Positions 55,122 to 64,000 of a DNA stretch of 64,000 nucleotides are shown here, piece after piece (the first letter of the stretch is position 1; the number at the start of each line of letters is the position of its first letter). This DNA comes from Shewanella frigidimarina (GTDB lineage: Bacteria > Pseudomonadota > Gammaproteobacteria > Enterobacterales > Shewanellaceae). The notes beneath the pieces are model-generated. The model saw only the letters and a program-made list of their open reading frames with translations. It did no database searches and was not told the DNA's origin. Location: the NCBI RefSeq assembly GCF_003797125.1, contig NZ_RKKE01000003.1, forward strand, positions 248,001-312,000. The letters run 5' to 3'. A program made the translations under genes and the position numbers.

Positions 55122-55820
55122 TCAAACATGCAGTGATTGATAAATAGCTTTAAGTGCTGCTAATGGGTCGGCAGCTTGAGTAATTGGTCGACCAATCACT
55201 AAATAATCTGATCCTGCCGCAATAGCCTGGGGTGGAGTCATGACACGATGTTGATCACCGGCATCACTTCCTGCGGGTCTAATACCCGGTGTAACTAGGG
55301 TGAAGTCTTGTCCAAATGATGATTTAAGCAATTTAGCTTCTTGAGCCGAACACACAACCCCGTCTAATCCTGCTTGATGAGTCAATTTGGCTAAGCGCAG
55401 CACATGTTCAAACGCAGGCACATTAATACCAAGCAACACTAAATCTTCATCTGACATCGATGTTAATACGGTGACGGCAATCAATAATGGTGCATCGTCA
55501 CCAAAGGGAATCAATGCTTTTTTGGCTGCCTGCATCATGGCTAAGCCGCCACTGGCATGCACGTTAGTCATCCACACACCTAAATCAGCGGCGGCGGCAA
55601 CGGCTTTTGCAACGGTATTGGGGATATCATGAAATTTCAAATCGAGAAATAAATCAAAATCACGACTGTGGATGTCTTTAACCAGATCGGGTCCGAATAA
55701 CGTAAACATCTCTTTGCCGATTTTTAAACGACACATCTCTGGGTCAAGTTTATCAATAAAGGTTAATGCGTCGTTTTTATTGTCATAGTCGAGGGCGACT
55801 ACAATGGATTTATCAGTCAT
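55122..55820 (-). CDS. pyrF: Orotidine 5'-phosphate decarboxylase
   Basis: A 232-residue TIM-barrel enzyme for the last step of UMP synthesis. The catalytic tetrad is in VALDYDNK and [13 protein letters not shown] (K-D-D), with [21 protein letters not shown] and YLVIGRPIT at the phosphate site. Usual length. It lies downstream of lapA-lapB (68-base gap) on the same strand, as in many gammaproteobacteria. Confidence 0.97.
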   Translation of the reverse strand: MTDKSIVVALDYDNKNDALTFIDKLDPEMCRLKIGKEMFTLFGPDLVKDIHSRDFDLFLDLKFHDIPNTVAKAVAAAADLGVWMTNVHASGGLAMMQAAKKALIPFGDDAPLLIAVTVLTSMSDEDLVLLGINVPAFEHVLRLAKLTHQAGLDGVVCSAQEAKLLKSSFGQDFTLVTPGIRPAGSDAGDQHRVMTPPQAIAAGSDYLVIGRPITQAADPLAALKAIYQSLHV

Positions 55821-55888
55821 TAGGACTCCAGCGGCAATAGCTTGTGTTAATGCATTTATTATAAGGATTCTATCTTGTGATGGCGACG

Positions 55889-57049
55889 TTATTCACCATC
55901 GAGGCCTTTGATACGCTTGATACTGCCCCACTGTTTACACGATGGACAATGCCAATATAAACCGTGAGATGGAAAACCACAGGCGGTACAGCGATAACTA
56001 GGGCGGAATTTAATTTGTTGTTCAACAAGTTGCTCAAGCATAGACAAACTTTGTTTGGCTTGACCATCTTCAGCTTGTTTAATGTGTAATTTCATTAAAT
56101 GCTGAAAGCCTTTCATGGTCGGATGACGATATAAATTATCGAGCATCATGGTTTCAGCACTTTGATGCTGGCCGAGGCTAATTTTGTGTTCGGCTAATGC
56201 AACAACCACACTGGCACCCGCGCCATCAGCAATCGCTTTGGCAAGCAACTCATGAAAACCGTTTGGATCTTGGGTGTCTCGATAAACTTGCTTTGCAATT
56301 GAAACACCATCGGTAAATAAATTAATATCTGCCACTTTTAGCTCTTGTAGCGCCTGCTTACATAACTCAAATTGGCCAGCATCAAGATACATTTTTGCTA
56401 AGGTTAACCAAGCTCGACCGCATTGGGCGTCTTGTTTAATTGCTTGTTGTAATTTTTTGATTTTATCAGCGTCATTATTGGCTTCATCAGCTAACTGACA
56501 ATAAAAATGGGCCGTGGTGCATTTAAGCACTTGCTGACGTTTACGAGGTAAGCGTTTAGTGATGTCGATGGCATTTTGCCACTCTTTGGTCACTTGGTAG
56601 ATTAGCAGCAGTTGTGTTTCAGCTTCTTCACTGTGGTCATCTTGGCTGACTAAGTTTATAAAGATTTCTTCAGCGCGGTCATAAAAACCTGCAGCCATAT
56701 AATCTTTACCTAACTCCATCATCGCAATGTCACGCTGCTCATTGGTTAAGCTAGGCCTAGCAATCAAATTTTGATGGATGCGAATAGAACGATCCACTTC
56801 ACCACGTTTACGAAATAACGAACCTAACGATAGATGGGTGTCGATAGTTTCGTCATCAACATCGAGCATGCTGATGAATAAATCAACCGCTTTGTCAGAC
56901 TCGTTAGACAGTAAAAAGTTAAGCCCAGTAAAGTAATCTCGGCTTAGTTTTTTAGTCTGCTGGCTATCGCTATGACGAATACTGCGTCGTCCCATGTACC
57001 ATCCATAACCGGCAGCGATAGGCAATAACAAGAACAAGATTTCTAGCAT
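55889..57049 (-). CDS. lapB: Lipopolysaccharide assembly protein B
   Basis: A 386-residue inner-membrane protein (YciM) that helps FtsH degrade LpxC and so balances LPS and phospholipid. One N-terminal anchor helix ([19 protein letters not shown]), about nine TPR-type helical repeats (for example [33 protein letters not shown]), and a C-terminal rubredoxin-like metal knuckle with CTACG and CPSCKQWG. Complete and usual length. One base separates it from lapA. Confidence 0.96.
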   Translation of the reverse strand: MLEILFLLLPIAAGYGWYMGRRSIRHSDSQQTKKLSRDYFTGLNFLLSNESDKAVDLFISMLDVDDETIDTHLSLGSLFRKRGEVDRSIRIHQNLIARPSLTNEQRDIAMMELGKDYMAAGFYDRAEEIFINLVSQDDHSEEAETQLLLIYQVTKEWQNAIDITKRLPRKRQQVLKCTTAHFYCQLADEANNDADKIKKLQQAIKQDAQCGRAWLTLAKMYLDAGQFELCKQALQELKVADINLFTDGVSIAKQVYRDTQDPNGFHELLAKAIADGAGASVVVALAEHKISLGQHQSAETMMLDNLYRHPTMKGFQHLMKLHIKQAEDGQAKQSLSMLEQLVEQQIKFRPSYRCTACGFPSHGLYWHCPSCKQWGSIKRIKGLDGE

Positions 57050-57050
57050 A

Positions 57051-57359
57051 CTAGGCGGCTTGATCCTTAGGCGTTACAACAACACTGATTGCATCCGCAG
57101 CGGCGAACTTTTTAAGCGCTTTGTTACTTTTACGTAACGCGAGTTTTAACTTCACGATGTGGTAACTTGCAAATATCCAACTGATGATAAAGCCGCTGAA
57201 AAATACCACAGCAAGCACCATAGGCAATCGATATTGCCCTTCAGCAATAAAGTAACTTAAGGTTACGACTTGTTCATTTTTAGCGCCAAATAATAATGCT
57301 AGAACAAACATCAATCCAACCAGTACAACGATAATAAATGATCTCACGCTATTCTCCAT
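57051..57359 (-). CDS. lapA: Lipopolysaccharide assembly protein A
   Basis: A 102-residue membrane protein (YciS, DUF1049) with two transmembrane helices (about 7-25 and 42-65, FSGFIISWIFASYHIV) and a charged cytoplasmic tail (KLKLALRKSNKALKKF). Operon with lapB. A terminator lies between it and ihfB. Confidence 0.95.
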   Translation of the reverse strand: MENSVRSFIIVVLVGLMFVLALLFGAKNEQVVTLSYFIAEGQYRLPMVLAVVFFSGFIISWIFASYHIVKLKLALRKSNKALKKFAAADAISVVVTPKDQAA

Positions 57360-57430
57360 GAAGGTGCATCAATATAATGATTATCCAAGAAATTTACTGG
57401 GCTGACCAGCATTGACTGCCATTAGATACA

Positions 57431-57456
57431 AAAAAGCCTCCAATAGGAGGCTTTTT
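57431..57456 (-). terminator. Intrinsic terminator after ihfB
   Basis: AAAAAGCCTCC (57431-57441) pairs with GGAGGCTTTTT (57446-57456) over AATA. It lies 14 bases after the leftward ihfB stop, with a T-run on that side. Confidence 0.93.
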
Positions 57457-57469
57457 ATTCAAGCGTTAA

Positions 57470-57757
57470 TCAAGGATTAACAGCATCGACACGTTCGCGC
57501 AGCTCTTTTCCCGGCTTAAAGTGCGGTACATACTTGCCTTCCAAGTCAACAGAGGTTCCTGTTTTTGGATTACGACCCGTACGAGGCGCACGATAGTGAA
57601 GTGAAAAACTACCAAATCCACGGATTTCTATACGATCACCGGTTTCTAATGTTGTTGCCATTTGCTCCAACATTTCTTTGATTGCACTTTCCACTTCTTT
57701 CGCCGACAGTTGCGACTGCCTAGTGGCGAGTTTTTCGATAAGTTCAGATTTTGTCAT
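57470..57757 (-). CDS. ihfB: Integration host factor beta subunit
   Basis: A 95-residue DNA-bending protein that pairs with IhfA. The HU/IHF signature is [20 protein letters not shown], with the intercalating proline in the beta-arm (RNPKTG). [14 protein letters not shown] is the classic start. Downstream of rpsA with a 77-base gap, the normal gammaproteobacterial order. Confidence 0.97.
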
Positions 57758-57834
57758 CTTAGCTATCCCATATTATCAAGCCAAACACAGTCGCCTAATG
57801 GGGACAAGGTCCCCATACAACAGACGATTTTCGA

Positions 57835-59502
57835 TTACTTACGAGCTGCTTTGAAGGCTTCAGCCATTGCGCTGCTCATTACAACATCGTCTTGCTTGTT
57901 CAAAGTAGCGATCGCTTCTTTCTGTTCAGCTTCATCTTTCGCTTTGATAGATAAGCTGATAGAACGGTTCTTACGATCTACACCCATGAACTTAGCTTCG
58001 ATTGCATCACCAACTGAGTATACAGTAGATGCGTCTTCGATGCGGTCTGCAGAGATGTCAGCTACACGAATGTAACCTTCAACTGTTTCTGCTAATTCAA
58101 CTGTAACACCTTTTGCGTCAACAGCAGAAACAGTACCGTGAACTACGGTGCCTTTCTTCTTGTCAGCTAAGTATGCGTTGAATGGATCATCTTCAGTTTG
58201 CTTAACACCTAGGCTGATGCGCTCACGCTCTGGGTCTACTGAAAGAACTACAGCGTGGATCTCATCGCCTTTCTTGTATTCAGAAACTGCGTCTTCGCCA
58301 GTACCGTTCCAAGAAATGTCAGATAAGTGAACAAGACCATCGATTCCACCGTCAAGACCGATAAAGATACCGAAGTCAGTGATTGACTTGATCTTACCAG
58401 ATACTTTGTCGCCTTTGTTGTAACGAGTTGCGAAGTCATCCCATGGGTTAACTTTACACTGTTTAAGGCCTAGAGAAATACGACGACGTTCTTCATCGAT
58501 GTCTAATACTAACACTTCAACTTCATCACCTAAGTTAACAACTTTAGATGGGTGAATGTTCTTGTTAGTCCAATCCATTTCAGAAACGTGTACTAAACCT
58601 TCAACGCCTTCTTCGATTTCGACGAAGCAACCGTAGTCAGTTAAGTTAGTTACGCGACCAGTAAGCTTAGTGCTTTCTGGGTAGCGCTTGCTGATTTCTA
58701 ACCATGGATCTTCGCCAAGTTGCTTAAGACCTAGTGATACGCGAGTACGCTCACGGTCATACTTAAGAACTTTAACGTTGATTTCGTCACCAACATTAAC
58801 GATTTCAGATGGGTGCTTAACACGTTTCCAAGCCATATCAGTGATATGTAAAAGACCGTCAACACCACCTAAGTCTACGAATGCACCGTAGTCAGTAAGG
58901 TTTTTAACGATACCTTTAACAGCTTGACCTTCTTGTAGATTCTCAAGAAGAGTATCACGTTCAGCACTGCTTTCAGATTCGATAACTGCACGACGAGAAA
59001 CAACAACGTTGTTGCGCTTCTGGTCAAGCTTGATAACTTTGAATTCTAATTCTTTGTACTCTAAGTGAGCTGTGTCGCGAACTGGGCGCACGTCAACTAG
59101 AGAACCTGGTAAGAAGGCACGGATACCGTTTAATTCAACAGTGAAACCACCTTTAACTTTACCATTGATGATACCGATTACAGTTTCAGCATCTTCGTAC
59201 GCTTTTTCTAGAACGATCCAAGCTTCATGACGCTTAGCTTTTTCGCGAGACAATTGAGTCTCACCGAAACCATCTTCAACAGAGTCAAGGGCTACGTCAA
59301 CTTCATCACCTACTTGGATTTCTAAAACGCCTTGTGCGTTTTTGAATTCGTCAGCATTGATTGGGCTTTCAGACTTAAGACCAGCGTCAACAAGTACCAT
59401 ACCGTTTTCGATGGCAACAACTGTACCACGGACGATAGAACCTGGACGGAACTCTAGGGTTTGAAGGGATTGTTCAAATAGATCAGCAAAAGATTCAGTC
59501 AT
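57835..59502 (-). CDS. rpsA: 30S ribosomal protein S1
   Basis: A 555-residue protein of six S1/OB repeats, essential for mRNA binding on the small subunit. Repeats begin near residues 20, 105, 190, 275, 362 and 450; typical strings are [20 protein letters not shown] and [15 protein letters not shown]. Length fits E. coli S1 (557). Codon use is visibly more biased than that of the neighbours, as expected for a highly expressed gene. The structured leader (59503-59616) suggests autogenous control. Confidence 0.98.
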   Translation of the reverse strand: MTESFADLFEQSLQTLEFRPGSIVRGTVVAIENGMVLVDAGLKSESPINADEFKNAQGVLEIQVGDEVDVALDSVEDGFGETQLSREKAKRHEAWIVLEKAYEDAETVIGIINGKVKGGFTVELNGIRAFLPGSLVDVRPVRDTAHLEYKELEFKVIKLDQKRNNVVVSRRAVIESESSAERDTLLENLQEGQAVKGIVKNLTDYGAFVDLGGVDGLLHITDMAWKRVKHPSEIVNVGDEINVKVLKYDRERTRVSLGLKQLGEDPWLEISKRYPESTKLTGRVTNLTDYGCFVEIEEGVEGLVHVSEMDWTNKNIHPSKVVNLGDEVEVLVLDIDEERRRISLGLKQCKVNPWDDFATRYNKGDKVSGKIKSITDFGIFIGLDGGIDGLVHLSDISWNGTGEDAVSEYKKGDEIHAVVLSVDPERERISLGVKQTEDDPFNAYLADKKKGTVVHGTVSAVDAKGVTVELAETVEGYIRVADISADRIEDASTVYSVGDAIEAKFMGVDRKNRSISLSIKAKDEAEQKEAIATLNKQDDVVMSSAMAEAFKAARK

Positions 59503-59540
59503 GTTTTAGGTTACTTTCATTAAATAAACCACCATCCATC

Positions 59541-59589
59541 CTAGATGTGGAGTCTAGTAATATTATTCGTGTCATCCTTAACACGAATA
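59541..59589 (-). promoter_or_regulatory. rpsA leader hairpins (likely S1 autoregulation)
   Basis: In the short gap before rpsA, TATTCGTGT (59564-59572) pairs with ACACGAATA (59581-59589); on the transcribed strand the loop is TAAGGATG, presenting a GGA. A second stem, CTAGA/TCTAG (59541-59545, 59553-59557), follows. E. coli rpsA has a comparable row of hairpins with GGA loops for S1 self-regulation and lacks a strong Shine-Dalgarno site; here too none is seen before ATG 59502. Confidence 0.6.
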
Positions 59590-59616
59590 CCTACTGCACA
59601 ATAATCGACCATTCGA

Positions 59617-60306
59617 TTATGTAACAGTAATTTTTTGTCCAACATATTCAAGCACTTGCTTCAATACATCTTCAATGCCTATGCCGCTTGTATCAATAAC
59701 AAGTGCATCATCAGCTGGGACTAGTGGCGAAGCGGCGCGATTGGTATCACGGTCGTCTCGTTCAATAATTTCAGCTAAAAGGCGATCGATTTTAACATCG
59801 AAGCCCTTGTCCTGCAACTGATTATAGCGTCTTTGCGCACGTTCTTCAGCAGACGCAGTTAAAAATATTTTTACTGGTGCTTTAGAAAAAACCACTGTGC
59901 CCATGTCGCGTCCATCGGCAACAAGTCCTGGAGCGGCGCTAAATGCACGTTGACGACGTAATAATGCCTCACGTACGCGTGGTAATGCCGCCACTTTTGA
60001 GGCAGCATTTGAGCATTCTTGTGTGCGAATGGTGGTGGTAACATCTTCACCTTCGAGAATCACTTTAATGGCATCGGCCTCGGTGCCCGTTAAAAATTGA
60101 ACATCAAGGTGTGCAGCCAATAAGGTCAGTGCTTCTTCGTTTTCTAGCTCAACATCATGATGAATAGCGGCTAAGGCTAAAACACGATAAATCGCACCAC
60201 TGTCTAACAAATGCCACCCTAAATGTTGTGCCAACAATTGGCATATAGTCCCTTTCCCTGCACCGCTTGGGCCATCTACTGTGATCACTGGAGATCGTTC
60301 AGACAT
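59617..60306 (-). CDS. cmk: Cytidylate kinase
   Basis: A 229-residue nucleoside monophosphate kinase for CMP and dCMP. P-loop [16 protein letters not shown] (residues 11-26), [10 protein letters not shown] at the CMP site, and the lid [12 protein letters not shown]. Usual length. Ribosome site CGGAGGAAAT before ATG 60306. Upstream of rpsA as usual. Confidence 0.97.
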   Translation of the reverse strand: MSERSPVITVDGPSGAGKGTICQLLAQHLGWHLLDSGAIYRVLALAAIHHDVELENEEALTLLAAHLDVQFLTGTEADAIKVILEGEDVTTTIRTQECSNAASKVAALPRVREALLRRQRAFSAAPGLVADGRDMGTVVFSKAPVKIFLTASAEERAQRRYNQLQDKGFDVKIDRLLAEIIERDDRDTNRAASPLVPADDALVIDTSGIGIEDVLKQVLEYVGQKITVT

Positions 60307-60430
60307 AATTTCCTCCGAAAATAATCTATCTTCCTTGAAAAGATAAAGGGTTCATCAAAATAAGCGCGCGCATTGTATAACAAAAAAATGTTAATTACTG
60401 ATGAATTTTCGGTTATTAAAACCAAGATCG

Positions 60431-60461
60431 CCCTTTAGTGCATACCTGATGCACTAAAGGG
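60431..60461 (-). terminator. Hairpin downstream of aroA
   Basis: CCCTTTAGTGCAT (60431-60443) and ATGCACTAAAGGG (60449-60461) pair perfectly over five bases. It lies 26 bases past the aroA stop on the leftward strand; the T-run appears only a few bases later, so it may be partial. Confidence 0.75.
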
Positions 60462-60486
60462 TTCGTTTTAATTTCACGATATAAGA

Positions 60487-61767
60487 TTATTTTGCCAATT
60501 GTGTAAATTGTGCAAAGTAATCTGGAAAGGTCTTAGATGTGCAGTCTGGATCGTTAATGGTGATCCCACAATCAGCAAAGGCCATCATTGAAAAACACAT
60601 TGCCATACGATGATCATTATAGGTATCAATTGCTGCAGTATTGAGTTCTGCAGGTGGTGTGATCGTAATATAGTCATGACCTTCTTCAACTATTGCGCCC
60701 ACTTTACGTAACTCGGTGGCCATTGCGGCTAAGCGGTCTGTTTCTTTAATGCGCCAGTTGTAGATGTTAGTCAGTTTTGTGGTGCCTGTTGCAAATAAAG
60801 CAGCTGTAGCAATGGTCATTGCAGCATCGGGAATATGATTCATGTCCATTTCGATGGCTGTTAACGTAGACTTTCTGGCAATAATGTAATCATCGCCCCA
60901 CTCTATGTTTGCGCCCATTTGGGCTAATGCATCAGCAAATTTTACATCGCCTTGAATACTTAAGCGGCCAACACCAGTGACTTTAACTTCACCACCTTTA
61001 ATGGCACCCGCGGCTAAAAAGTACGATGCAGATGAAGCGTCACCTTCAACTAAAACTTTACCCGGAGAGACATAGTGCTGACCGGCTTTAATTTCGAAAC
61101 GTTGATATTGGTGGTTAATCACCTCAACGCCGAATTGCTTCATCAGTGCGATGGTAATATCGATATAAGGTTTTGAAACTAACTCACCTTTAATTTTAAT
61201 ATTAACGCTGTCTTTAGTCAGCGGCGCGACCATTAGCAGTGCCGTCAAAAACTGGCTTGATAAATCACCGGCAATTTCAACATCGCCGCCGTTTAGCCCT
61301 GTGGCATTTATCGTTAACGGTGGAAAACCATCGTTTTTAAGGTAAGTGACATCTGCACCGAGCTGACGCAGCGCATCAACTAAATCACCAATTGGTCGCT
61401 CTTCCATTCGTGGCTCACCCGTTAAGGTAAACTCGCCTTGGCCTAATGTTAATGCTGCGCATAAAGGACGCATTGCCGTACCAGCATTACCTAAAAAGAG
61501 GCTTTGAGCGCTAGCGGATGAAATTGGACCTTCGTTTCCTTCAACAACGCATTCGGTTTTGTCTTCACTTAATGTGTATTGAATACCCAATTGTTTAAGC
61601 GATGCCAGCATATAGCGAATATCGTCAGAATCTAACAAGTTTGTAAGTGTAGTGCAGCCTCTGGCAAGCGTGGCTAAAAGTAATACACGGTTTGAAATAC
61701 TTTTAGACCCTGGAATATTAATTTCGCCGTTGATGCAATTAATAGGATTAAGACGCAGTTGCTTCAT
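60487..61767 (-). CDS. aroA: 3-phosphoshikimate 1-carboxyvinyltransferase (EPSP synthase)
   Basis: A 426-residue enzyme of the shikimate pathway. The N-terminal [18 protein letters not shown] (about 20-37), [13 protein letters not shown] (PEP site, 90s), [17 protein letters not shown] and the late NDHRMAM-type [12 protein letters not shown] are all present; these are class I features. Complete. Leftward toward cmk, the normal order. Serves aromatic amino-acid synthesis together with the aminotransferase encoded divergently. Confidence 0.97.
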   Translation of the reverse strand: MKQLRLNPINCINGEINIPGSKSISNRVLLLATLARGCTTLTNLLDSDDIRYMLASLKQLGIQYTLSEDKTECVVEGNEGPISSASAQSLFLGNAGTAMRPLCAALTLGQGEFTLTGEPRMEERPIGDLVDALRQLGADVTYLKNDGFPPLTINATGLNGGDVEIAGDLSSQFLTALLMVAPLTKDSVNIKIKGELVSKPYIDITIALMKQFGVEVINHQYQRFEIKAGQHYVSPGKVLVEGDASSASYFLAAGAIKGGEVKVTGVGRLSIQGDVKFADALAQMGANIEWGDDYIIARKSTLTAIEMDMNHIPDAAMTIATAALFATGTTKLTNIYNWRIKETDRLAAMATELRKVGAIVEEGHDYITITPPAELNTAAIDTYNDHRMAMCFSMMAFADCGITINDPDCTSKTFPDYFAQFTQLAK

Positions 61768-62205
61768 TCGCTTTCTTCTTTTTTGCTAAAGATTAAGTTC
61801 AAGTTAATCTTGATGGAAAACATCACTCATTTATTGCCAGACAGCGTAAATCAAGTGGAACAAATTCATTACAGAATGAAAGAGTTTATCGTCACTAAAC
61901 AAAAACCATTACAAGCTGATAAAATACGGATTACAGCGCTAATATCAACAACTCACGACCATTATTTGGCCTTTAAATACGGCAACAGTCTTACGAGATT
62001 GCCAACAATAATACTTAACACTGTAATGGAGGTCCATTACATCAGATAATCTTACGATATGACAGTATTATTTGCTTGTTACGTTAACTTTCCAAATGAA
62101 AAAATCTCAATAAGATATTAATTGAGATTGGGAGCAATTATGGCTTTAACTCTTAGTTTAAAGCGCGTTATGCTTAGTGCAAATAGCTAATATAAGGTTC
62201 TATTC
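61768..62205. other. Divergent region between aroA and tyrB
   Basis: 440 bases containing a 9-2-9 palindrome (62022-62041) and the inverted repeat AATCTCAAT / ATTGAGATT (62103-62111, 62121-62129) about 80-100 bases before the aminotransferase start. A 78-97-codon open frame on the plus strand has no ribosome site and its end overlaps the palindrome, so I do not call it. Confidence 0.55.
62022..62041 (+). promoter_or_regulatory. Perfect 9-2-9 palindrome (TyrR-like candidate)
   Basis: TGTAATGGA-GG-TCCATTACA is an exact inverted repeat. Its ends, TGTAA...TTACA, recall TyrR boxes (TGTAAA-N6-TTTACA) although the spacing is two longer. Its location before an aromatic aminotransferase and divergent from aroA makes an aromatic-amino-acid regulator plausible. 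Confidence 0.55.
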
Positions 62206-63396
62206 ATGTTCGATACCCTAAAAGCCTTACCAGCAGATCCTATTTTAGGCCTGCTAACTCAATACCGCGAAGACAGCCACGCAAATAAAGTTGACTTAGG
62301 TGTGGGCGTTTATAAAGACCCTGTAGGTCATACGCCAATTTTAGATTGTGTTAAAGCCGCCGAAAAAATTCGTTTAGACACCGAAACAACCAAGGTGTAC
62401 ATCGGCCCGACTGGCTCAGCGTCATTTAACCAACTTATGGGTGAATTAGCTTTTGGTGCTAGCCACAGTGCATTACTGGCTAACCGAGTTCGTACAGTGT
62501 CAACCCCTGGCGGAACTGGCGCCCTGCGCGTGGCGGCAGACTTTATTAAACGTTGTAATCCTAATGCGGTGCTATGGGTAAGTGACCCAACATGGGCAAA
62601 CCACACAGGGTTATTTGAAGCTGCAGGTATTACGGTTAAAACCTATCCGTATTATGACTATGACAGCAAAACACTTAAGTTTGACCAAATGCTGGCAACC
62701 TTAAATACCATTGGTAAAGATGACGTAGTGCTTTTACATGCTTGTTGTCATAACCCAAGCGGTATGGATTTAACCACTGAGCAATGGGATGAAGTGGTTA
62801 AGGTTACGGTGAAGCAAGGCTTTACACCATTAATTGATATGGCTTACCAAGGTTTTGGTGACGGCGTAGATGAAGATGCTTATGGCGTTCGTCAGATGGC
62901 TGCAGCAGTTGAAAGCATGATTTTATGCAGCTCTTGCTCGAAAAACTTTGGTTTATACCGCGAACGTATTGGCGCTTGCTCAATTGTTGCTAAAGATAGC
63001 GCAACTGTTGATGTTGCCCAATCGGTATTGTTATATGTAGTGCGCTGCATTTATTCTATGCCGCCAGCACACGGTGCTGCGATTGTTGAGACCATTTTAG
63101 GTACCCCAGCCCTCAAACAACAATGGTTAGACGAGCTTAAAGTGATGCGTGACCGAATTAATGGTAACCGGGCAATGTTGGTCAATCAATTAACAGCCAA
63201 TGGTGTTGACCGTGACTTTAGTTTTATCGCCCGTCAAAAAGGGATGTTCTCATTTTTAGGTGTTAACCCAGAACAAGTGGCAATCCTTAAACAGCAATAC
63301 AGTGTGTACATGGTCGGCTCAAGCCGTATCAGTATTGCTGGTATTAGTGAAACTAATGTTGATTATTTAGCTAAATCAATTGCGGCAGTGCTATAA
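62206..63396 (+). CDS. tyrB: Aromatic amino acid / aspartate aminotransferase
   Basis: A 396-residue fold-type-I PLP enzyme (TyrB/AspC family) that transfers amino groups between 2-oxoglutarate and aromatic amino acids or aspartate. Key parts: GVGVYKDPVGHTP, TPGGTGALRVAADF, HACCHNPSGMDL, LIDMAYQGFGDG (Asp for pyridine N), the PLP lysine in CSSCSKNFGLYRER, and the C-terminal carboxylate-binding Arg in GSSRISIAG. Usual length. Followed by a hairpin and a putative amino-acid transporter gene. Confidence 0.93.
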   Translation: MFDTLKALPADPILGLLTQYREDSHANKVDLGVGVYKDPVGHTPILDCVKAAEKIRLDTETTKVYIGPTGSASFNQLMGELAFGASHSALLANRVRTVSTPGGTGALRVAADFIKRCNPNAVLWVSDPTWANHTGLFEAAGITVKTYPYYDYDSKTLKFDQMLATLNTIGKDDVVLLHACCHNPSGMDLTTEQWDEVVKVTVKQGFTPLIDMAYQGFGDGVDEDAYGVRQMAAAVESMILCSSCSKNFGLYRERIGACSIVAKDSATVDVAQSVLLYVVRCIYSMPPAHGAAIVETILGTPALKQQWLDELKVMRDRINGNRAMLVNQLTANGVDRDFSFIARQKGMFSFLGVNPEQVAILKQQYSVYMVGSSRISIAGISETNVDYLAKSIAAVL

Positions 63397-63901
63397 CCGA
63401 TACCATTTTGATTTATGGGTAGCTGGTAATATTACGCTATAAACAAGGTCGCTTAATGCGGCCTTGTTTATGTTAAGTCTAAAAAATTGTCTACTTAGCC
63501 CCCCTCAAAATGACATAATAATCAGTTATCAAAAATAGCCGTTTGTTATTCCATCTTAACGCCCAAATACCACAATTCGAGTTAGGTGAACTTATCTGCC
63601 TTTGCAAATAACAGCGTTAAGTGCAGCCAAATCTAAGCGATGCAATTTATCGAATTGAGCCAATATTGCTAATGCATAATACTGTTATTTCTCGGGTATC
63701 TATTAAAGTAATCGCACTGTTAAATATATAGGTGATGGTTGTATACGAATTGAAGCCGCTTGTAGTTTTTAATTTACGCTCATCGGGATACAGCTCCCAT
63801 AGCATGAACATTATTAACATAATGGCTCTGTAGCTGTTTAAATTTTCATAAAAAGAGATAGCCTGACGCTGAAATTAATATATCAACAAAGTGAATTAGC
63901 C
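63397..63901. other. Intergenic region before the transporter gene
   Basis: Contains the terminator hairpin of tyrB and about 400 AT-rich bases with no gene visible. A regulatory role for the long leader of the transporter gene is possible. Confidence 0.45.
63439..63471 (+). terminator. Terminator hairpin after tyrB
   Basis: ATAAACAAGGTCGC (63439-63452) pairs with GCGGCCTTGTTTAT (63458-63471) with one G-T wobble over TTAAT. Followed by GTTAAG, so a weak T-tract. Confidence 0.75.
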
Positions 63902-64000
63902 ATGCAAAATGAAGCCATAAGTGTACAAGAGGTCCCCGAGTCAATCGTTGTTTCAGCTACTGGCTGGACACGTCAGGATACCACCTGGATGTTGAGCTTG
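63902..64000 (+). CDS. HAAAP family amino-acid transporter, N-terminus only
   Basis: 33 codons from ATG 63902 to the window edge. They read MQNEAISVQEVPESI... and end GWTRQDTTWMLSL, matching the cytoplasmic lead and first-helix start of SdaC/TdcC-type transporters (E. coli SdaC: RKTDTMWMLGLYG). Proteins of this family import serine, threonine or aromatic amino acids with H+ or Na+. It lies next to tyrB, so amino-acid uptake fits the context. Most of the gene is outside the window. Confidence 0.65.
   Translation, partial: MQNEAISVQEVPESIVVSATGWTRQDTTWMLSL

Noticed and set aside
61759-62049. 96-codon plus-strand reading frame overlapping the aroA start
   Set aside because: No ribosome site before the first or internal ATG, unfamiliar composition, overlap with aroA, and its end coincides with the 9-2-9 palindrome. 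Most likely non-coding.

Overview
The window looks like the chromosome of a marine, probably cold-adapted Shewanella or close relative. The signs are a moderately AT-rich gammaproteobacterial sequence, the conserved block aroA - cmk - rpsA - ihfB - lapA - lapB - pyrF, a complete Shewanella-type hya/hyp [NiFe]-hydrogenase locus with FNR/EtrA- and CRP-like boxes, many c-di-GMP and PAS sensor proteins, a chromosomal Qnr-type pentapeptide protein and a copy of a short Shewanella-like dispersed repeat. I see no rRNA, tRNA, CRISPR array, phage or insertion sequence.

Layout. 1-8.6 kb holds a frameshifted MASE1-CHASE-PAS histidine kinase that runs off the left edge, a periplasmic-binding-domain/PAS/GGDEF/EAL protein, a 2-keto-4-pentenoate hydratase-like enzyme and a PcfJ-like gene cut by one in-frame stop. 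8.8-13.1 kb holds an ABC-F ATPase (ybiT) and a U32-family protein. 13.7-17.8 kb is a phosphorelay cluster: GAF-PAS4 kinase plus receiver, with a divergent HPt protein. 18-19.6 kb has a YkgJ protein and a DUF4382 lipoprotein. 19.9-25.3 kb is an accessory, defence-like module: an M15-like protein, a DUF4268 nuclease-like protein, a SAM methyltransferase, and an HKD/PLD-SF2 helicase whose S24-like tail is split off by a frameshift. 25.5-36.9 kb is mixed metabolism, stress and signalling: a split amidohydrolase, an LPD1/CLCA_X protein, YbjQ, DUF302, an SDR, an EAL protein, gloA-nemA, MscS and Qnr.

37.7-50.3 kb is the hydrogenase locus. It has a membrane-bound, Tat-exported hyaAB with cytochrome b (hyaC) and protease (hyaD), an unusual degenerate HypF paralogue, true hypF, and then hypBCDEA from its own promoter region, ending with a 54-residue His-rich membrane peptide. 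Together these make, mature and anchor a respiratory hydrogenase. The small subunit lacks the two extra cysteines of oxygen-tolerant enzymes, and the upstream sites point to anaerobic induction.

50.4-57.4 kb carries an acyl-CoA dehydrogenase with a perfect palindromic operator, a hypothetical protein preceded by a 13-bp tandem array, DUF2058, a dienoyl-CoA-reductase-type SDR, pyrF, lapB and lapA. 57.4-61.8 kb is the core ihfB/rpsA/cmk/aroA block. 62.2-64 kb has an aromatic aminotransferase and the start of a HAAAP amino-acid transporter.

Two themes run across the window. The first is short intergenic tandem arrays (13-, 14-, 15- and 19-bp units), mostly just upstream of genes. The second is a run of broken genes in the first 34 kb (four frameshifts or nonsense changes plus a transporter remnant). 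These are either real decay or, in part, base-calling errors.
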